Origin: Candidatus Caccousia avistercoris
GTDB lineage: Bacteria; Bacillota; Clostridia; Oscillospirales; Acutalibacteraceae
NCBI GenBank assembly: GCA_018715025.1
Contig: DVMK01000207.1
Coordinates: 1-7,189 of the forward strand
Reading direction: 5' to 3'
Length of the DNA stretch: 7,189 bases
Part shown: positions 6,351-7,189 of the stretch, in pieces
Position numbering within the stretch: the stretch's first letter is position 1
Layout: every line of letters starts with the position of its first letter
Position numbers and translations under genes: made by a program
Notes under the pieces: generated by a model
Told to the model about the DNA's origin: nothing
The model's input: only the letters and a program-made list of their open reading frames with translations
Databases searched by the model: none

Positions 6351-6471
6351 GCGGCCAGTGCGCGAAGTCCCCACCGGAGGTGCGCGGCCAGTGCGCGAAG
6401 TCCCCACCGGAGGTGTGCGGCCAGTGCGCGAAGTCCCCGCCGGAGGCGCGCGGAGTCCTCACCGGAGGTGA
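6351..6471 (+). repeat. 33-bp tandem repeat array carrying Shine-Dalgarno motifs
   Basis: Three full 33-bp units (6351-6383, 6384-6416, 6417-6449) are followed by a shortened fourth (6450-6471) that lacks an 11-base segment of the unit (CCAGTGCGCGA). Units 1 and 2 differ at one base. Each contains CACCGGAGGTG or its variant CGCCGGAGGCG, a short hairpin whose loop and 3' arm hold a Shine-Dalgarno-like GGAGGTG or GGAGGCG. Unit 3 differs from unit 1 at two positions that pair with each other (A-T becomes G-C). The last copy is the actual ribosome binding site of nfeD. Confidence 0.9.
6464..6470 (+). promoter_or_regulatory. nfeD ribosome binding site inside the last repeat copy
   Basis: GGAGGTG lies 7 bases before the ATG at 6478, a near-ideal site. 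It is the loop and 3' arm of a possible 5-pair hairpin TCACC-GGA-GGTGA (6459-6471), so access could be modulated by that fold. Confidence 0.8.
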
Positions 6472-6477
6472 TTATTT

Positions 6478-6930
6478 ATGGAAATAGGATGGGCATTGTT
6501 TTGGCTGGCCATTATTGTGGCGGCCGTTGTGGTGGAGGCTTCCACCAACCAGCTGGTTTCAATTTGGTTTGTGGTGGGCGGCATTGCGGCGCTCATTGCT
6601 AACCTGTGCGGGGCGCAGCTGTGGCTGCAGTGGGTTCTGTTTGTGGTGGTTTCCGCGCTGGCGCTGCTGTGCACGCGCCCCCTGGTGAAGCGGCTGACCA
6701 CGTTCCGCAAGCAGGACACAAACGCGGGGCGCTGCATTGGCCAGATTGCCGTGGTGACAGAAACGGTGGACAATATTGCCTCGCAGGGGCAGGCCAAGGT
6801 GCTGGGCAGCGTGTGGACGGCGCGTTCTGCCCGGGGAACGGTGCTTCCCGCCGGAAGTAAGGTAGTGGTGCGGGCGATTGAAGGGGTAAAGCTGATTGTG
6901 GAAGAGATCCAGCCGCCCGCCGCGTCATAA
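6478..6930 (+). CDS. NfeD-like short membrane protein
   Basis: This is a 150-residue membrane protein of the short NfeD class (no protease domain), a partner of SPFH/flotillin-type proteins in membrane microdomains. Hydrophobic segments lie at about 5-21 (ALFWLAIIVAAVVVEA), 28-43 and 48-66, followed by a basic turn (RPLVKRLTTFRK). The C-terminal ~70 residues form the soluble OB-fold typical of NfeD, with GQAKVLGSVWTARSA and a closing VVVRAIEGVKLIVEE. The ATG at 6478 has a strong ribosome binding site. The stop is 23 bases before the SPFH gene, so the pair is probably one operon. The biochemical role of the family is chiefly structural or scaffold-like; no enzymatic motif is visible. Confidence 0.9.
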   Translation: MEIGWALFWLAIIVAAVVVEASTNQLVSIWFVVGGIAALIANLCGAQLWLQWVLFVVVSALALLCTRPLVKRLTTFRKQDTNAGRCIGQIAVVTETVDNIASQGQAKVLGSVWTARSARGTVLPAGSKVVVRAIEGVKLIVEEIQPPAAS

Positions 6931-6938
6931 AACAAAAC

Positions 6939-6944
6939 AGGAGG
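6939..6944 (+). promoter_or_regulatory. Ribosome binding site of the SPFH gene
   Basis: AGGAGG stands 9 bases before the ATG at 6954. It supports a gene here although the window shows only its first 78 codons. Confidence 0.8.
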
Positions 6945-6953
6945 AAGAAGACT

Positions 6954-7189
6954 ATGTGGCCCTTGTATGTACTGATCGCGCTTCTCATCATCGTTCTGCT
7001 TGTTGTGGTTTCCAACGTGAAGGTGGTTCCGCAGGCGTACGCCTTTGTCATGGAACGCCTGGGCGCCTACAGCACCACCTGGGGAACCGGCCTTCATGTG
7101 AAGATTCCCTTTATTGAGCGGATTTCCAAAAAGGTTTCCCTGAAAGAGCAGGTCATCGACTTTCCGCCCCAGCCTGTGATCACCAAGGA
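6954..7189 (+). CDS. SPFH/stomatin-like (band 7) protein, 5' part only
   Basis: This is the start of a stomatin/QmcA-type membrane-anchored scaffold protein, cut by the window edge after 78 codons. The frame has no stop. It begins MWPLYVLIALLIIVLLVVVS, a single N-terminal transmembrane anchor, followed by the SPFH domain opening: NVKVVPQAYAFVMERLGAY, then WGTGLHVKIPFIERISKKVSL and KEQVIDFPPQPVITK. The pattern V-PQ-A-V-ERLG-Y...G-H...PFI-R...K-S-KEQ...D-PPQPVITKD is characteristic of prokaryotic stomatins. It lies directly after the NfeD-like gene, the usual partner. The length and C-terminus cannot be judged. Confidence 0.93.
   Translation, partial: MWPLYVLIALLIIVLLVVVSNVKVVPQAYAFVMERLGAYSTTWGTGLHVKIPFIERISKKVSLKEQVIDFPPQPVITK

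Larger units (their letters stand above)
6122..6477 (+). other. Long structured untranslated leader upstream of nfeD
   Basis: About 356 nt lie between the predicted start and the nfeD ATG. In order they hold the palindromic element (6140-6228), a small hairpin TTAAG-AAA-CTTAA (6274-6286), a hairpin CGCTG-CGC-CAGCG (6310-6322), and the 33-bp tandem repeats (6351-6471). It matches no riboswitch class I recognise and has no clear terminator. It may be simply repeat-expanded spacer, or a regulatory RNA leader. Confidence 0.5.

Noticed and set aside
6104..6407. Minus-strand open frames of about 76 and 154 codons across the palindromic region.
   Set aside because: They arise from the inverted repeats, lack ribosome binding sites, and cover a strong plus-strand promoter and leader. 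They resemble no protein family I recognise.
6351..6471. A CRISPR array.
   Set aside because: The units are directly abutting with no unique spacers, and there are no cas genes in view.
6294..6602. A plus-strand open frame running through the tandem repeats into nfeD.
   Set aside because: It overlaps the well-supported nfeD in another frame, and its repetitive Arg/Ser/Ala content follows from the 33-base unit alone.

Overview
The window looks like chromosomal DNA from a GC-rich, low-redundancy Firmicute, most likely a gut-type Clostridia (Oscillospiraceae-like). The evidence is a T-box leader in front of pheST, strong sigma-A style promoters, GGAGG-type ribosome binding sites and a YtrA-type GntR regulator. 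The genus-level placement is inference; no rRNA or other marker is present. I see no phage, insertion-sequence or CRISPR signature.

Layout. The minus strand from about 3843 down to 17 is a phenylalanine tRNA synthetase operon: promoter (3815-3843), a Phe T-box leader with an intrinsic terminator (about 3542-3808), pheS (3480-2461) and pheT (2407-17). The plus strand from 3922 to 5964 is a divergently transcribed three-gene operon: a short GntR/YtrA-family repressor starting at TTG, an ABC ATPase, and a six-helix ABC-2 type permease whose start overlaps the ATPase stop by 4 bases. Its promoter matches consensus closely and carries an AT-rich dyad that looks like the repressor's own operator. 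Three evenly spaced GGAA-n-TTCC palindromes lie between the two divergent promoters.

From 5965 to 6477 there are 513 bases without a convincing gene. They hold a weak hairpin after the permease, a strong extended -10 promoter (6087-6115), and a roughly 356-nt leader. The leader contains a palindromic element (6140-6228) with a perfect 20-bp inverted repeat, followed by a 33-bp tandem repeat array (6351-6471). Every array copy carries a Shine-Dalgarno-like GGAGGTG or GGAGGCG, and the last copy supplies the actual ribosome binding site of the next gene. That gene is a short NfeD-type membrane protein (6478-6930), followed by the start of an SPFH/stomatin-like protein (6954 to the window edge), a known membrane-microdomain gene pair.

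How the parts work together: uncharged tRNA-Phe should raise pheST expression through the T-box. The GntR protein should repress its own ABC exporter operon until a signal, probably a membrane-active compound, relieves it. The NfeD/SPFH pair is transcribed from its own promoter through an unusually long, structured, repeat-bearing leader. That leader and the triple-box intergenic region are the parts of the window most likely to be undescribed.
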